Assembly: GCA_963796485.1 (NCBI GenBank)
Contig: CAWCLV010000001.1
Coordinates: 558,001-622,000, forward strand
DNA from: CAWCDJ01 sp963796485
Lineage (GTDB): Bacteria; Acidobacteriota; Terriglobia; Bryobacterales; Bryobacteraceae
DNA: 64,000 nucleotides
Direction: 5' to 3'
The notes beneath the pieces are model-generated. The model was given only the letters and a program-made list of their open reading frames with translations. It was not told the DNA's origin and ran no database searches. How positions within the stretch are numbered: position 1 is the first letter of the stretch; each line of letters begins with the position of its first letter. Positions 41,528 through 51,078 of this stretch are shown piece by piece. The translations under genes and the position numbers were made by a program.

Positions 41528-42366
41528 GTCGAACGGAGCGCTTCAATGAGAGTTTCGGCGCCATTCCGGGAGGCGCCATTGACGGGCTGCCCGGAACTGA
41601 GTCCGCCGTAGCGGCGGTCGCGCTTCTGGTATTCCAGAACCGCCTGAAGCAGGTCGGCGCGCGTGAAGTCCGGCCAGAGCGTCTCGGTCACGTACAACTC
41701 GGCATAGGCGATTTGCCAGAGCAGGAAATTGCTGATGCGCATTTCCCCGGAGGTCCGGATGAGAAGATCGGGATCGGGCGACTCCGCGGTGTAAAGACTT
41801 GTGGCGATCAGGTCCTCGTCGATCCGCAGCGAATCCAGGCTGCCTTCCAGTCGGGCCATGTCCAGGATGGAATTGACGGCGTCCACGATTTCGGCGCGGC
41901 CGCCGTAGTTGATCGCCAGGTTCACCAGCAGCCCGCGGTTGGGGGCCGTGGCTTCCACCGCGGCTTCCAGTTCGCGGCGAACCTGCGGCGGGAGTGCGTC
42001 GAGCCGGCCGATGGCCTGAAGCCGGATATCGTTCTTCTGAAGTTCCGGCAATTCCTGGCGGAGATAGTAGCGCAACAGCCGCCAAAGAGTCTCGACCTCA
42101 TGGCGCGGCCGCTTCCAGTTCTCTACGGAAAAGGCGTACAGGGTAAGGACTTTGATCCCCAGTCGCGCGCAGGTTTCGACCGAACTGCGAACCGGCCCGA
42201 TTCCGGCCCTATGACCCGCCACACGAGGAAGGCGGCGGATGCCCGCCCACCGGCCATTTCCGTCCATAATGATGGCGATGTGCGCGGGGAGCCGGGCGGG
42301 ATCGAGGGCCTGTGCCAGGTGCCAGTCCTTGTCTCCCGGCTGAAGCACTTCCAATAACGCCTTCAT
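41524..42366 (-). CDS. uppS: Isoprenyl transferase (undecaprenyl diphosphate synthase type)
   Basis: A 280-residue cis-prenyltransferase that makes the lipid carrier for peptidoglycan and O-antigen. It has HIAIIMDGNGRWA, GHRAGIGPVRSSVETC, LTLYAFSVENWKRP, INYGGRAEIVDA, DLLIRTSGEMRISNFLLWQIAYAE and WPDF. A short N-terminal extension precedes the first motif and about 20 extra residues follow at the C-terminus. It is coupled to cdsA by an ATGA-type overlap. Confidence 0.95.
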   Translation of the reverse strand: MKALLEVLQPGDKDWHLAQALDPARLPAHIAIIMDGNGRWAGIRRLPRVAGHRAGIGPVRSSVETCARLGIKVLTLYAFSVENWKRPRHEVETLWRLLRYYLRQELPELQKNDIRLQAIGRLDALPPQVRRELEAAVEATAPNRGLLVNLAINYGGRAEIVDAVNSILDMARLEGSLDSLRIDEDLIATSLYTAESPDPDLLIRTSGEMRISNFLLWQIAYAELYVTETLWPDFTRADLLQAVLEYQKRDRRYGGLSSGQPVNGASRNGAETLIEALRST

Positions 42367-42462
42367 GAAGTAACTCCCTATAGTACAACACGTCCGGCGG
42401 GGAAGTACTCAGGATGGGCGGCATAGTGCGCCCCCTCATTGAGGAGCGGCGCACGGCTGCGG

Positions 42463-42813
42463 CTAGGCGGAGGCAAGATAGGGCTGTTGGACGCCGATTT
42501 CCGCCACACGGAAACGGTGGGACGTGATCCGTACGGCGGTTTTGCCGGCATCGCTGCGCACCACGAATCCCGTGAGCTGCAGATCGATCGGACCGTCGTC
42601 ACCGTGCCGTGCGGGCCATTCAATGGTCAGTTCGATGTGGGCGCCGACGGGAAGAACCCGGCGGCAGCGGAAGCTCAGGCCGGTGGTGCTCATTTCGCGG
42701 GTTGACCCCGTCCCGGTATAAGGAAGGGCGCCCCGCTGGGAAACCCGATAGTGGATGGCGAGATGGACTGGATATCTTTTGCTGATCCGGCGCTCGCTGT
42801 TGATCGTCTGCAT
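42463..42813 (-). CDS. PilZ-domain protein
   Basis: A 116-residue protein consisting of one PilZ domain. The RxxxR motif is present (R9...R13 in RRISKR). The second motif reads EMSTTG (40-45), where c-di-GMP binders usually have D/N-x-S-x-x-G, so the first position is Glu. Binding is therefore likely but not certain. GGGAGG lies seven bases before the ATG. It is separated from fpg by a 200-base AT-richer gap (42814-43013) holding a GAATTAATTC palindrome and nothing else recognisable. Confidence 0.83.
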   Translation of the reverse strand: MQTINSERRISKRYPVHLAIHYRVSQRGALPYTGTGSTREMSTTGLSFRCRRVLPVGAHIELTIEWPARHGDDGPIDLQLTGFVVRSDAGKTAVRITSHRFRVAEIGVQQPYLASA

Positions 42814-43013
42814 GCCACGTCCTCCCGACTGGGGGTCTCTTCCAAAAACGGGTAAAAGGCACTCAAAGGGAAGAGAATTAATTCTTGAAACCGGGATTTA
42901 AGCAATCGGATGGCCAGAGGAATGTTTCAGGATTCAGTGAGTTAGATCGCATTCGCGGAGCACTTTTGCACCGCTGGGTTGTTTTTCACCTGGAAATTTA
43001 TTCCCAGGGGGAT

Positions 43014-43922
43014 TTACCGGATATGGCGGCTTTTTAGGGATTCCAATGAGTCAACGGAGCGCGGCCAGTCCTCCTGGAGCAGCCTGGAAAGAGAACGGTC
43101 CGCCAGAAGTTTCCCTCCCGTCTGGCATCCCGGGCAGTAATTGGTCTCGTTTGCCGCATACCGGATCCGCTGCACTTTCGTTCCGCACCGCGGGCAGGGC
43201 TTGCCGTACCGTCCATGCACGGCCATGCCTTCCCGGAAAGCGGTGACCTTTTCGGGGAAGCCGGAACCGGAATCCTTTCGGAGGCGGTCCACCCACTCCA
43301 GCAGAACTTCCCGCGATGCCGCGAAGAGCGCCTCGATCTGCGGCGGTCTCAACTGCCGGGTCAGGGCGACCGGGGAGAGTTTCGCCCGGTGCAGAATCTC
43401 GTCGGAGTAGGCGTTTCCGATGCCGCTGAAAAGCCGGGGATCGGTCAGGGCGCGCTTTAGGGTGTGGTTCTCCTGAGTCAGCCTGTTGCTGAACTGAGCC
43501 AGGGTTACATCCGGGATCTCGATCCCACCGGCATCCAAAGCGGCCAGGGCTTCTTCGTCCCCGACCACGTGGAGGCTGGCGCGGTGCTGGGACCCCGCTT
43601 CGGTCAGGACCAGCGCTCCGCCCTCGAACTCGAAAACCGCGAGCGCGCCGCGGGACGTGGGGGCCGGTGGTTTGGAGCGCCAGTGCAACCGTCCGGCAAT
43701 CATCAGGTGGAACACCAGCCAATGCCCGCCCTCAAAACCGATTGCGATCCGTTTGCCGAGCCGCCGGACCGCCGTCACCGGGCGCCCCACGAGGGACTCC
43801 GGGGAAGGGGAAACCGACCTCAGCAGAAACGGGCCGCGGATGGAAAATTTCTGGAGAGCCCGGCCATCGATCCGCCGGCGTAAAGCCTCGACGTAGACGA
43901 CGATGTCCGGAAATTCCGGCAT
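43014..43922 (-). CDS. Fpg/Nei-family DNA glycosylase
   Basis: A 302-residue base-excision enzyme. The catalytic N-terminus is PEFPDI (Pro-Glu kept; the usual MPELPEVE is altered). The H2TH region reads LTDPRLFSGIGNAYSDEILHRAKLSP, and the zinc finger CPRCG...CPGCQ is complete with four Cys at about 245-268. HLMIAGRLHW supplies the void-filling Met region. It is not possible to tell Fpg from Nei specificity here. It starts four bases after the small unknown gene 43927-44259, so the two form an operon. Confidence 0.91.
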   Translation of the reverse strand: MPEFPDIVVYVEALRRRIDGRALQKFSIRGPFLLRSVSPSPESLVGRPVTAVRRLGKRIAIGFEGGHWLVFHLMIAGRLHWRSKPPAPTSRGALAVFEFEGGALVLTEAGSQHRASLHVVGDEEALAALDAGGIEIPDVTLAQFSNRLTQENHTLKRALTDPRLFSGIGNAYSDEILHRAKLSPVALTRQLRPPQIEALFAASREVLLEWVDRLRKDSGSGFPEKVTAFREGMAVHGRYGKPCPRCGTKVQRIRYAANETNYCPGCQTGGKLLADRSLSRLLQEDWPRSVDSLESLKSRHIR

Positions 43923-43926
43923 GGGG

Positions 43927-44259
43927 TCAGACGATCAGGTGGGAAACGGCTTCCGGCGCGGCGGCAATACCGGACGGTGCGTCCGGAGGCTCCTCCTCTT
44001 CGACGAAAAGCAGGCGCAGCAGGCGGGCCGCGACGTCCGGCGGGCAGATGCATTCGGCTTCCGCCACTTCCCGGGCGGGCTCTCGTTCCCAAGCGAACGT
44101 GACCTGCACGGGGTCGCAATCGTCCGTGACCCAAACGCCGTTGAGGAGCCGGAGTTCGGTCACGTCGTCGCAGTCTTCAATTGCCACCCGGAGCAACTCT
44201 TTCGTGCGGGAGAGCAAAACACTCTCTTTGGTTATCCCGTTAGTGTATCGGATGGTCAA
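43927..44259 (-). CDS. Small acidic protein of unknown function upstream of fpg-like gene
   Basis: A 110-residue protein with a TTG start, supported by AAGGAA seven bases upstream. It contains four Cys (EDCDDV, DDCDP, ECICPP), a Trp-centred strand (LNGVWVTDDCD) and an acidic, Pro/Ala-rich C-terminus. No signal peptide. It ends four bases before the DNA glycosylase start, which suggests coupled expression and perhaps a helper role, but I recognise no family. Confidence 0.72.
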   Translation of the reverse strand: MTIRYTNGITKESVLLSRTKELLRVAIEDCDDVTELRLLNGVWVTDDCDPVQVTFAWEREPAREVAEAECICPPDVAARLLRLLFVEEEEPPDAPSGIAAAPEAVSHLIV

Positions 44260-44413
44260 GTAAAGTTTCCTTCCCGCCGTCCATCATGGCGGATCTTTTT
44301 ATTTCGCGCAAGTGACTGTTGTACCATGGCTTAGAGAACCAGAAGTACCCCCTGTATCTTTATCTAAAGTTAACATTCGCGGGTGGTCGTACTACCAGAC
44401 CGTCACGGCTTCT

Positions 44414-45691
44414 TCAGTGGGCCCGGTAAATACCTCCGCCTAACTGGCGCATCATCTTCCCCCATAAAGTGTCCGACAACTCGTCGGCATCGTCGCTGTC
44501 CACCGGGGCGACCTCGATGTGCAGGCCCGCCATCTCGTCGGTGCTGGACGGTCCCCATCGGACCTCCTGCGGCGGGTGATGGGGATTGCGGACGTTCGCC
44601 GCCGAGTTGTCGTACGTGAACTCCATCCGCAGATCGGTCCCGGCGGGCAGACGGACGGGATGCGGGTAGCGATATAGCTGCTGCCAGTCGAAGTTCCACT
44701 GCGGAATGCGGATCAGGGTGCGCCGGGTTCCGTCCGGAAGAACGGCATAGCCGTACATCTCCCGGCAGACGTAGTGCGCATGGGGGTTGATGGCGAAGAC
44801 GTCCACATCGACCGGCAGAGTGAAGTGGTCGGTGACCAGGTACGCGTGGTCGCCCGGCGAAATATCGATGCGGTTGGACCCCAAGGGTACGTCCATCAGG
44901 TACCGGTCCGGCTTTCGGCCGGTGAAGTAGAGGGCGAGGCGGGTACAGTCGATTTCGGGCTTCCCGGTGGGGTGGTAATGGACCTGGAGCACAAGGTCCG
45001 CATTGGCTTCGAGCAGGATCGGACTGCCCGCCGGCGTCTGCATCGGGACGGACCCCGGGGTCCAACCTCCCAGTCCGCGGGCCGGCAGGAATCCGGGCGT
45101 GCCGAAACACGGATATCCAGCGCCGGAGTCGCGTTTCCGCGCGGTCCCCGTGATGTCCTGGAACAGAAGCGCATGGTGCACCACCGCGGGATTGCCGGGG
45201 CGCATGTCCAGCGCTCGAACCCAGCGCCTGGCATGCTCGGGGGCGGGGATCACGAAGCATTGATAGAGGTCGGGACCGTCCGCCGGGACCTGGAACGTCG
45301 CCCGCATCTCCACCTCGAGATCCGGTTTTCCCAGCGGCCATCCGGAAGCGAACCGGGGGACGGGCGGCGCTTCCGACGGGTTGCCTCGCGGCGCGCCCGC
45401 GGCGGCCCAGCGGGCCAGGATATCGATTTCCGCGGCGGTCAGCCTGCGCTCACTCTGGAAGTGCGGTTCGGACGGAAGCCACGGCGGCATGAATCGCTTG
45501 TGGGTCACCGTCGCAATCAGTTGCGCCCGCCTGGCGGCATCCTGGTAAGTCAAAAGGCTGAAGGGTGCGACCGCTCCGGCGTGGTGGCAGACGGCGCAAT
45601 GCCGGTAGAGAATGGGCGCAACGTCATGCGAGAAAGTCGGGGCAGGAAGGTTCCCCGCCCAGAAAAACGCCAGCAGCCCAAGGATCCCCAC
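44414..45691 (-). CDS. Haem c-containing copper monooxygenase-like protein
   Basis: A 425-residue exported protein with a GTG start and N-terminal leader helix. The first part is a cytochrome c-like domain with one haem site, CAVCH (32-36), and likely distal Met in HKRFMPPW. The remainder resembles the ascorbate-dependent type II copper monooxygenase fold, with VVHHALLFQD, VLQVHYHPTG and INPHAHYVCREM supplying His copper ligands. Fusions of this type are frequent in Acidobacteriota and Planctomycetes; their substrate is unknown. It begins 16 bases after the ADOP permease gene on the same strand. Confidence 0.83.
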   Translation of the reverse strand: MGILGLLAFFWAGNLPAPTFSHDVAPILYRHCAVCHHAGAVAPFSLLTYQDAARRAQLIATVTHKRFMPPWLPSEPHFQSERRLTAAEIDILARWAAAGAPRGNPSEAPPVPRFASGWPLGKPDLEVEMRATFQVPADGPDLYQCFVIPAPEHARRWVRALDMRPGNPAVVHHALLFQDITGTARKRDSGAGYPCFGTPGFLPARGLGGWTPGSVPMQTPAGSPILLEANADLVLQVHYHPTGKPEIDCTRLALYFTGRKPDRYLMDVPLGSNRIDISPGDHAYLVTDHFTLPVDVDVFAINPHAHYVCREMYGYAVLPDGTRRTLIRIPQWNFDWQQLYRYPHPVRLPAGTDLRMEFTYDNSAANVRNPHHPPQEVRWGPSSTDEMAGLHIEVAPVDSDDADELSDTLWGKMMRQLGGGIYRAH

Positions 45692-45707
45692 AGCCTCTAT
45701 TATGCGG

Positions 45708-48236
45708 TCATTCGTAACGCAGGGCCGTCATGGGCTCGACGCGGCTCGCGCGGCGGGCGGGTAGCGCGGCCGCCAGCAGCGCGACCGCCAACATGGCCGC
45801 AGCCGCCAGCATGATCGACAGGGGATCGCGCGGCGCCACTCCGAAAAGCAAACCGGCTGCCAGACGGGTCACAGCCAGTGCGGCGCCCACACCGATCGCC
45901 ATCCCGATCAGCACCGGCTGGAGGCTTTCCCGCACGATCATGGCGACCACCTCGCTCCGCCGCGCTCCGAGGGCCATGCGGATGCCCACCTCCCGCGTGC
46001 GCCCGGTGACTGCGTATGACATGACCCCGTACAGGCCGACCGAAGCGAGCCCGAGCGCCAGCAGGCCGAAGAATCCCGAAAGGAAGGCGATCATGCGTTC
46101 GCGCGAAAGATTGCGGTTGAAATCCTCTTTGATGGTGCTGGTGCGCAGCACCGGGATGTTCGGGTCGAGTTTGCGGACCTCACGCCGCAGCGCGGCGGCC
46201 ACTCCTGCCGGGGCGTTCCCCGTTCGCAGTTCCAGAAATCGCGCTCCGGCGCCGTTGCTCCAACCGGGAACATAAAAGGTCCCCTCGCTGTCGGTTGTTT
46301 TGATGCGGAAATAGTGCGCGCTCTTGACGACCCCCAGAATCTCCAGGGCGCCCTCGGCCGAATACCGGTCGTTGTAGCTGATGTGCTTCCCGACCGGGTT
46401 GGCGCCGCCGAAAAACCGCCGCGCCATCTGTTCATCGATGATGCAAACGCGCGAGGCATTGGCGGGGGTGTCGCTCGTACTGCCGCTGGCCCGGCCGATC
46501 GATGCCATCAGGCTGTCGCCGGGCGTGGTGGCGGGTTCGTCTTCCGGGCGGAAATCGCGGCCCAGCAGCATGGGGATGCCGAGCGTGGTGAAGTAGCCGT
46601 GTGAAACGGGGTTCGTGAGGCCGACCATGCGTTCGCCGGGCTTGGGCTGATAGCCTTCGGCCGAGAAACTGGACGCAATAGAATACATGCCCATCGGGGT
46701 CACCGTGGAGAGGCTCGCCGAGCGCACTCCGGGCAGCGCGGCGGAGCGCTCCAACAGTTGGTCGTAGAAGTTCCGCAGGCGGTGGCCGCGATAGCCCAGA
46801 TTGGTCGGATCGATATCGGCCACCAGAACGTTTTCGCGATCGAATCCCACGTCTACGTTTTGCAGATTCCGCAAGGTGCGCACGAAAAGGCCGGCGCCGA
46901 CCAGCAGCGCCAGGGAAAGTGCGACCTGTCCGGCGACCAGCGCCTTCGCCAGAAACATGCGCGACGCGCCCTGTCCGGCCGCCCCGCCGTCTTTGATACT
47001 CTCGGCGAGGCTCAAGCGGGTCGCCCGGAACGCGGGAACCAGCCCGAACAGCACGCCGGTGAACAACGTGACCCCGGCCGAAAACGCCAGCACTTTCAGG
47101 CTCGGGCTGAAGCGCAGATCCGGGCTCAGGATGCTTGCGCCTGCCATGGCGGAGACGCCCCACCAGGCGCACAGCAGTCCGACGGCTCCGCCCACGACCG
47201 CCAGAACCAGGCTCTCGACCAGCAATTGCGCGATCAGGCGCCCGCGCGTGGCTCCCATGGCCAGGCGCACCGCGATTTCGCGGCGCCGCCCGCCGGCGCG
47301 CGCAAGCAGCAGATTGGCGACATTGGCGCAGGCAATCAGCAGCACCGGGCAGGTGGCGATTGAGAGGATGCGCAGCGGGTCCGTCATCTCCTTGCGCGCG
47401 CTCGCCGGGTCGGAGGCTCCGGGTTGAAGCGTGATCCGCTGCTCCCGGAACTTGCGCCGGCGGCCGCCCGCTTTCATTGCCGCATCGTTCACGGCCTCGG
47501 CTGCCTGCGGCCATAGAACCTGCATCGCCGCCTGCGCCTGCTGCACCGAAATTCCGGGCTTGAGGCGCGCCATGCTGGTCAGCCAGAACATGTTTGGAGT
47601 GTTCCAGGCTCGTGCTGCGGCCGGGTTGGTGACCGGAAACATGGTCAGCGGAACAAAGACATCGGCTGGCTGCCCGTTGTAGATTCCGCCGAAGCCTTTC
47701 TCAGTGATTCCGGTAATCTGGAGCGGGAAGCCGTTGACCGCAAGCTTCCGCCCGATCACTTTCCGGTCTCCGGCAAACCGGCGCTGCCAGTAGGCATACG
47801 AGAGCACCGCGATCGGGCCGGACCCCGGCGCGGTATCGTCCGGTCCGGCAATCACGCGCCCCGCCGCGGCGCCGATCCCGAGCGCCGGGAAATAGTTGCC
47901 GCTGACGAAGTGGACATGGCCGACTTCGACCGCCGTTGCGCCTTCCGGCCGGATTCCGGCGGGATACGGACGGCTGCCGGCGAAGAGCGCCGAGAAAACC
48001 TGGTTCCGGTCGCGATACTCGCGATAGAACGGGTAGGAGTCGCCGTAGCCGCCTTCGATGCGGACCAGTTGTGCGGGGTCGCGCGCGGGCACGGACCAGA
48101 GCAGCAATTGATCCACCAGGCTGAAGATTGCAGTGTTGGCTCCGATGCCCAGGGCCAGCGAGGCCAACGCGATGGCGGTGAAGCCGGGTTTGAGCCGCAT
48201 CGAGCGCAAGGCGTAGCGCAGATCGCCGCCGAACAT
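45708..48236 (-). CDS. ADOP-type ABC transporter permease (MacB_PCD + two FtsX domains)
   Basis: An 842-residue permease with the duplicated architecture typical of Acidobacteriota orphan permeases: TM1 near 20-40 (IALASLALGIGANTAIFSLVDQ), a periplasmic MacB core (about 50-240), a three-helix FtsX domain (about 280-420), a second periplasmic core (about 450-690) and a terminal FtsX domain (about 720-842) ending in RRASRVEPMTALRYE. No ATP-binding subunit is adjacent. Function in vivo is unknown; MacB relatives act in mechanotransmission for export. A similar gene is at 57872. Confidence 0.92.
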   Translation of the reverse strand: MFGGDLRYALRSMRLKPGFTAIALASLALGIGANTAIFSLVDQLLLWSVPARDPAQLVRIEGGYGDSYPFYREYRDRNQVFSALFAGSRPYPAGIRPEGATAVEVGHVHFVSGNYFPALGIGAAAGRVIAGPDDTAPGSGPIAVLSYAYWQRRFAGDRKVIGRKLAVNGFPLQITGITEKGFGGIYNGQPADVFVPLTMFPVTNPAAARAWNTPNMFWLTSMARLKPGISVQQAQAAMQVLWPQAAEAVNDAAMKAGGRRRKFREQRITLQPGASDPASARKEMTDPLRILSIATCPVLLIACANVANLLLARAGGRRREIAVRLAMGATRGRLIAQLLVESLVLAVVGGAVGLLCAWWGVSAMAGASILSPDLRFSPSLKVLAFSAGVTLFTGVLFGLVPAFRATRLSLAESIKDGGAAGQGASRMFLAKALVAGQVALSLALLVGAGLFVRTLRNLQNVDVGFDRENVLVADIDPTNLGYRGHRLRNFYDQLLERSAALPGVRSASLSTVTPMGMYSIASSFSAEGYQPKPGERMVGLTNPVSHGYFTTLGIPMLLGRDFRPEDEPATTPGDSLMASIGRASGSTSDTPANASRVCIIDEQMARRFFGGANPVGKHISYNDRYSAEGALEILGVVKSAHYFRIKTTDSEGTFYVPGWSNGAGARFLELRTGNAPAGVAAALRREVRKLDPNIPVLRTSTIKEDFNRNLSRERMIAFLSGFFGLLALGLASVGLYGVMSYAVTGRTREVGIRMALGARRSEVVAMIVRESLQPVLIGMAIGVGAALAVTRLAAGLLFGVAPRDPLSIMLAAAAMLAVALLAAALPARRASRVEPMTALRYE

Positions 48237-48295
48237 TCCCTATGAGTAGCGCACGGACCTTCCACGGGCAAGCGCGTGGCGCGATAATCGAAGCC

Positions 48296-49882
48296 ATGCT
48301 CAAACGCCTGCTGCCTATCGCGATTCTCTCGGCCTGGCCCGCATTGGCCGGCACGTGCTCGACCGAGGCTCTCTCGGCCCTCCAGGTACCCCGCCTGAAG
48401 GTGGAATCCGCCGTGCCTGCCAGGGGATATTGCCAGGTGCGCGGCACCGTGACGACCACCGGTGAAGCCGCCCCCGACGGTTCGGCCCGGTTCGAGATCC
48501 GGCTGCCGGACCAGTGGAACGGCAAGTTCCTCTTCTACGGAGTGGGCGGGCTGGCGGGGTCGATCCCGTCGAACCCGGACGGGTTCAATGCCGTAGGCAA
48601 AGGGTATGCCATGGCGATCACCGACGCCGGCCACGAAGCGCCCGGTACGGATGCGCATTGGGCCCTCACCGCGGACGGCAAAGCCGATGAGGCGAAGGTC
48701 GCGGATTACTACTTCCGCGCCGCCCACAGCGTGACCGTGGCCGCGAAGGAACTGGTCCGCAAGCACTACGCCGGGGACATCCGGCTGGCGTACTTTGCGG
48801 GCTGTTCGAACGGCGGGCGCATGGCCTTGATGGAGGCCCAACGCTATCCCGACGACTATGACGGAATCATCGCGGGCGCGCCCTTCATGAGCGTGCACGC
48901 CATGATGACCCCCTTACGGGTGATGAAGGGGCTGACCTCGGCCGGATACATCCCGCCGAAGCTCTGGCCGGTGATCGACGACGCCTTGAACGCCAGTTGC
49001 GATGCGTCCGATGGTGTGAAGGACGGGCTGATCCAGAACCCGGGCAAATGCGCCTTCGACCCCGCTTCCCTGGTCTGCAAAAGCGGGCAGGCCGAACAGT
49101 GCCTCACTAGCGAACAGGCCACTACTCTGAAGCGATACATGGAAGCCGTGCGCGACCGGCGCGGACGCGTCGTGCAGCCGGGATTCTCGATCACCAACGG
49201 CGACGGGCGGGGCGGGATGATCGCCTGGAACACCGGCCAGACCGAACCCGACTTCCGGAATCCCGAGCGGTGGACCGGAAACGCGCCGGCGGGCTGGCTT
49301 TTCGCGGACCACATCACGCAATACCTCGTGGAACGGAATGCGAATTACGATACCCTCGATTTCGATATCGGCGGCGACGGCGTGATCGGGGACGCCGCGC
49401 TCAAACTGTTCGACGAGCGCACCGGAGCGGCCGATGCGGACGATGCCTCGCGGCTGCTGCCGTTCGTTCGAAAAGGCAAGAAACTGCTGATGTACCACGG
49501 CTTCAGCGACCCGGCGTTGACGCCCTACCGGAGCATCATTTATTACGAGCAACTGGCCGGCCTCACCAAAGGCTACCCGAATCTGCAGAAAAACGTGAGG
49601 CTGTTCATGGTGCCCGGTATGCAGCACTGTGGCGGCGGACCGGGCCCGAATGCGTTCGACACGCTTACGCCGCTCGACGAATGGGTGTCGAAGGGCGTGC
49701 CGCCGGAGCGGATTGAGGCGTCGGGAAATGGCCGCACGATGCCGCTGTGCAAGTTCCCGGAGATGGCGAAATATAAGGGAACCGGAGATGTGAAGGACGG
49801 GGCGAATTGGTCGTGCTCGGTGCAGCCGTCGCTGACGGAGGTCGGACCGAACGGAATTACCGCGGGCTTGAAGGCAAAGTAG
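48296..49882 (+). CDS. Tannase/feruloyl-esterase family exported hydrolase
   Basis: A 528-residue secreted esterase. The signal peptide is MLKRLLPIAILSAWPALAGT. The nucleophile elbow GCSNGGR (about 165) with following YPDDYDGIIAGAP is the tannase-family signature. The Asp and His of the triad lie in the C-terminal part (YHGFSDPALTP and GMQHCGGGPG), where the flanking Cys pair is also typical. It probably releases gallate or hydroxycinnamates from plant polyphenols or hemicellulose. The ATG is chosen at the start of the leader. It is divergent from the ADOP permease gene, 59 bases apart. Confidence 0.9.
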   Translation: MLKRLLPIAILSAWPALAGTCSTEALSALQVPRLKVESAVPARGYCQVRGTVTTTGEAAPDGSARFEIRLPDQWNGKFLFYGVGGLAGSIPSNPDGFNAVGKGYAMAITDAGHEAPGTDAHWALTADGKADEAKVADYYFRAAHSVTVAAKELVRKHYAGDIRLAYFAGCSNGGRMALMEAQRYPDDYDGIIAGAPFMSVHAMMTPLRVMKGLTSAGYIPPKLWPVIDDALNASCDASDGVKDGLIQNPGKCAFDPASLVCKSGQAEQCLTSEQATTLKRYMEAVRDRRGRVVQPGFSITNGDGRGGMIAWNTGQTEPDFRNPERWTGNAPAGWLFADHITQYLVERNANYDTLDFDIGGDGVIGDAALKLFDERTGAADADDASRLLPFVRKGKKLLMYHGFSDPALTPYRSIIYYEQLAGLTKGYPNLQKNVRLFMVPGMQHCGGGPGPNAFDTLTPLDEWVSKGVPPERIEASGNGRTMPLCKFPEMAKYKGTGDVKDGANWSCSVQPSLTEVGPNGITAGLKAK

Positions 49883-49957
49883 GGTAGGCCCCCGGGCTTG
49901 CCCGGGACATGCGGAGCGCGCCTCCGGCGCGTGGGCAGACCAGGAGGTCTACCCTAC
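49879..49957. repeat. Inverted repeat between convergent genes, family-1-related
   Basis: GTAGGGTAGGCC (49879-49890) and GGTCTACCCTAC (49946-49957) are near-perfect inverted arms. Inside is CCCGGG-CTTG-CCCGGG (49891-49906) and a GCGCG hairpin. The arms overlap both stop codons of the convergent genes (49880-49882 and 49954-49956). It may act as a bidirectional terminator and resembles the family-1 palindromes. Confidence 0.6.
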
Positions 49958-51078
49958 CGTAATCTCCGCTGTGCGAGCCGGCTCCACTGGGCCACCACCG
50001 GCCGGCGATAGCGGGGGGCGGTGCGGGCCGCTTCCACTGCCCGCTGGTACATCCGGCGCGCTTCGTCCGGGCGGTTCAAGGCTTCGAGAACCTGGCCGTA
50101 GCGGTAGAGGCCTTCCGGGTCGTACTCGCGGCGGTCCGTATAAACCGCGAGTTCGCGCTCGGCGTCCGCATAGCGGCCGAGCAGGAAGTACACCGTCCCC
50201 AGTTCCCGATGGATTTCGCTGAGGCTGTGCTTATCGTCCTGCTTCACCACGGCTTCGAAGCGGGAGAGAGCGTCCGCCAGGCGTCCCTGTTCGCGGGCGA
50301 TCCGGCCCAACTGGAAGTGCGCGTCGGTCTCTTCGCGGTCGATCGAAACCGCGGTCTCGAACCGGCGGACGGCCTCGGTGTACTGGCGGCGCTGCTGATA
50401 GATCAGGCCAAGCTGGTATTGGGCCTCCCCGTCATGCGGGTTTATGGCGGCGGCTTGCAACATGCGGCTGAGGCTCTGCTGGCGCCGCAGTCCGGCGCCC
50501 AGACTACCGAACTCCGAGGCAAGGTAATAGATAATAAAGAACAGGAAGAAGGGCGAGGCCAGCAGCCGGAAGATGAACTGCAGGGGCATCCACAGGAATC
50601 CTGCCGCCACCAGAGGGATCCAGGACAGCAGCACAATTGCAGCGGCGCTTCCATTGCCTGTTCCGAAAACCGTCCGTACCGCGAAGAACACCAGCGCGGC
50701 GAAGTACAGATACGAAAGCCCGGCGACGATCAGTACCACTTCGGGCGGACTGGTCCAGGCGGCGGCGATCGCCGGGATCTGCGACGCCGACCACGCCATT
50801 CCGATGCAGGCCAGTAATGGTGGATAGTCGCGGCCGAAGGCGAGACCCGAGCGCGACACCGCGGCTGCCACCAGCAGCAGTCCGGGCACATAAATCACCC
50901 CCAGAACGAGCAGCGGGGTATAAAAGGAGAACCGCACGAGGGAGGCGCTGGAGAGAGCGAAACCGGCCGCCAAACACGCGACGCTGGCAGCCAGAAGGCT
51001 GCCGCGATCGAGAATGGCGCCCATCGCTTGCACCGGCCGCCACCAAAGGCGGAACAGCAGCTTGATATGTTCGGCCAA
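49954..51078 (-). CDS. Yip1-like membrane protein with C-terminal TPR repeats
   Basis: A 374-residue protein as annotated. The N-terminal half (about 1-195) has five membrane helices and a Yip1-like look (LLFRLWWRPVQAMGAILDR). The C-terminal half has about four tetratricopeptide repeats (NPHDGEAQYQLGLIYQQRRQYTEAV, and DAHFQLGRIAREQGRLADAL), likely a protein-interaction scaffold at the membrane. The TTG at 51078 is the best-fitting start, but it overlaps the divergent protease start by 12 bases and has no Shine-Dalgarno; a start at MGAILD (about 51015) is possible. Confidence 0.8.
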   Translation of the reverse strand: MAEHIKLLFRLWWRPVQAMGAILDRGSLLAASVACLAAGFALSSASLVRFSFYTPLLVLGVIYVPGLLLVAAAVSRSGLAFGRDYPPLLACIGMAWSASQIPAIAAAWTSPPEVVLIVAGLSYLYFAALVFFAVRTVFGTGNGSAAAIVLLSWIPLVAAGFLWMPLQFIFRLLASPFFLFFIIYYLASEFGSLGAGLRRQQSLSRMLQAAAINPHDGEAQYQLGLIYQQRRQYTEAVRRFETAVSIDREETDAHFQLGRIAREQGRLADALSRFEAVVKQDDKHSLSEIHRELGTVYFLLGRYADAERELAVYTDRREYDPEGLYRYGQVLEALNRPDEARRMYQRAVEAARTAPRYRRPVVAQWSRLAQRRLR

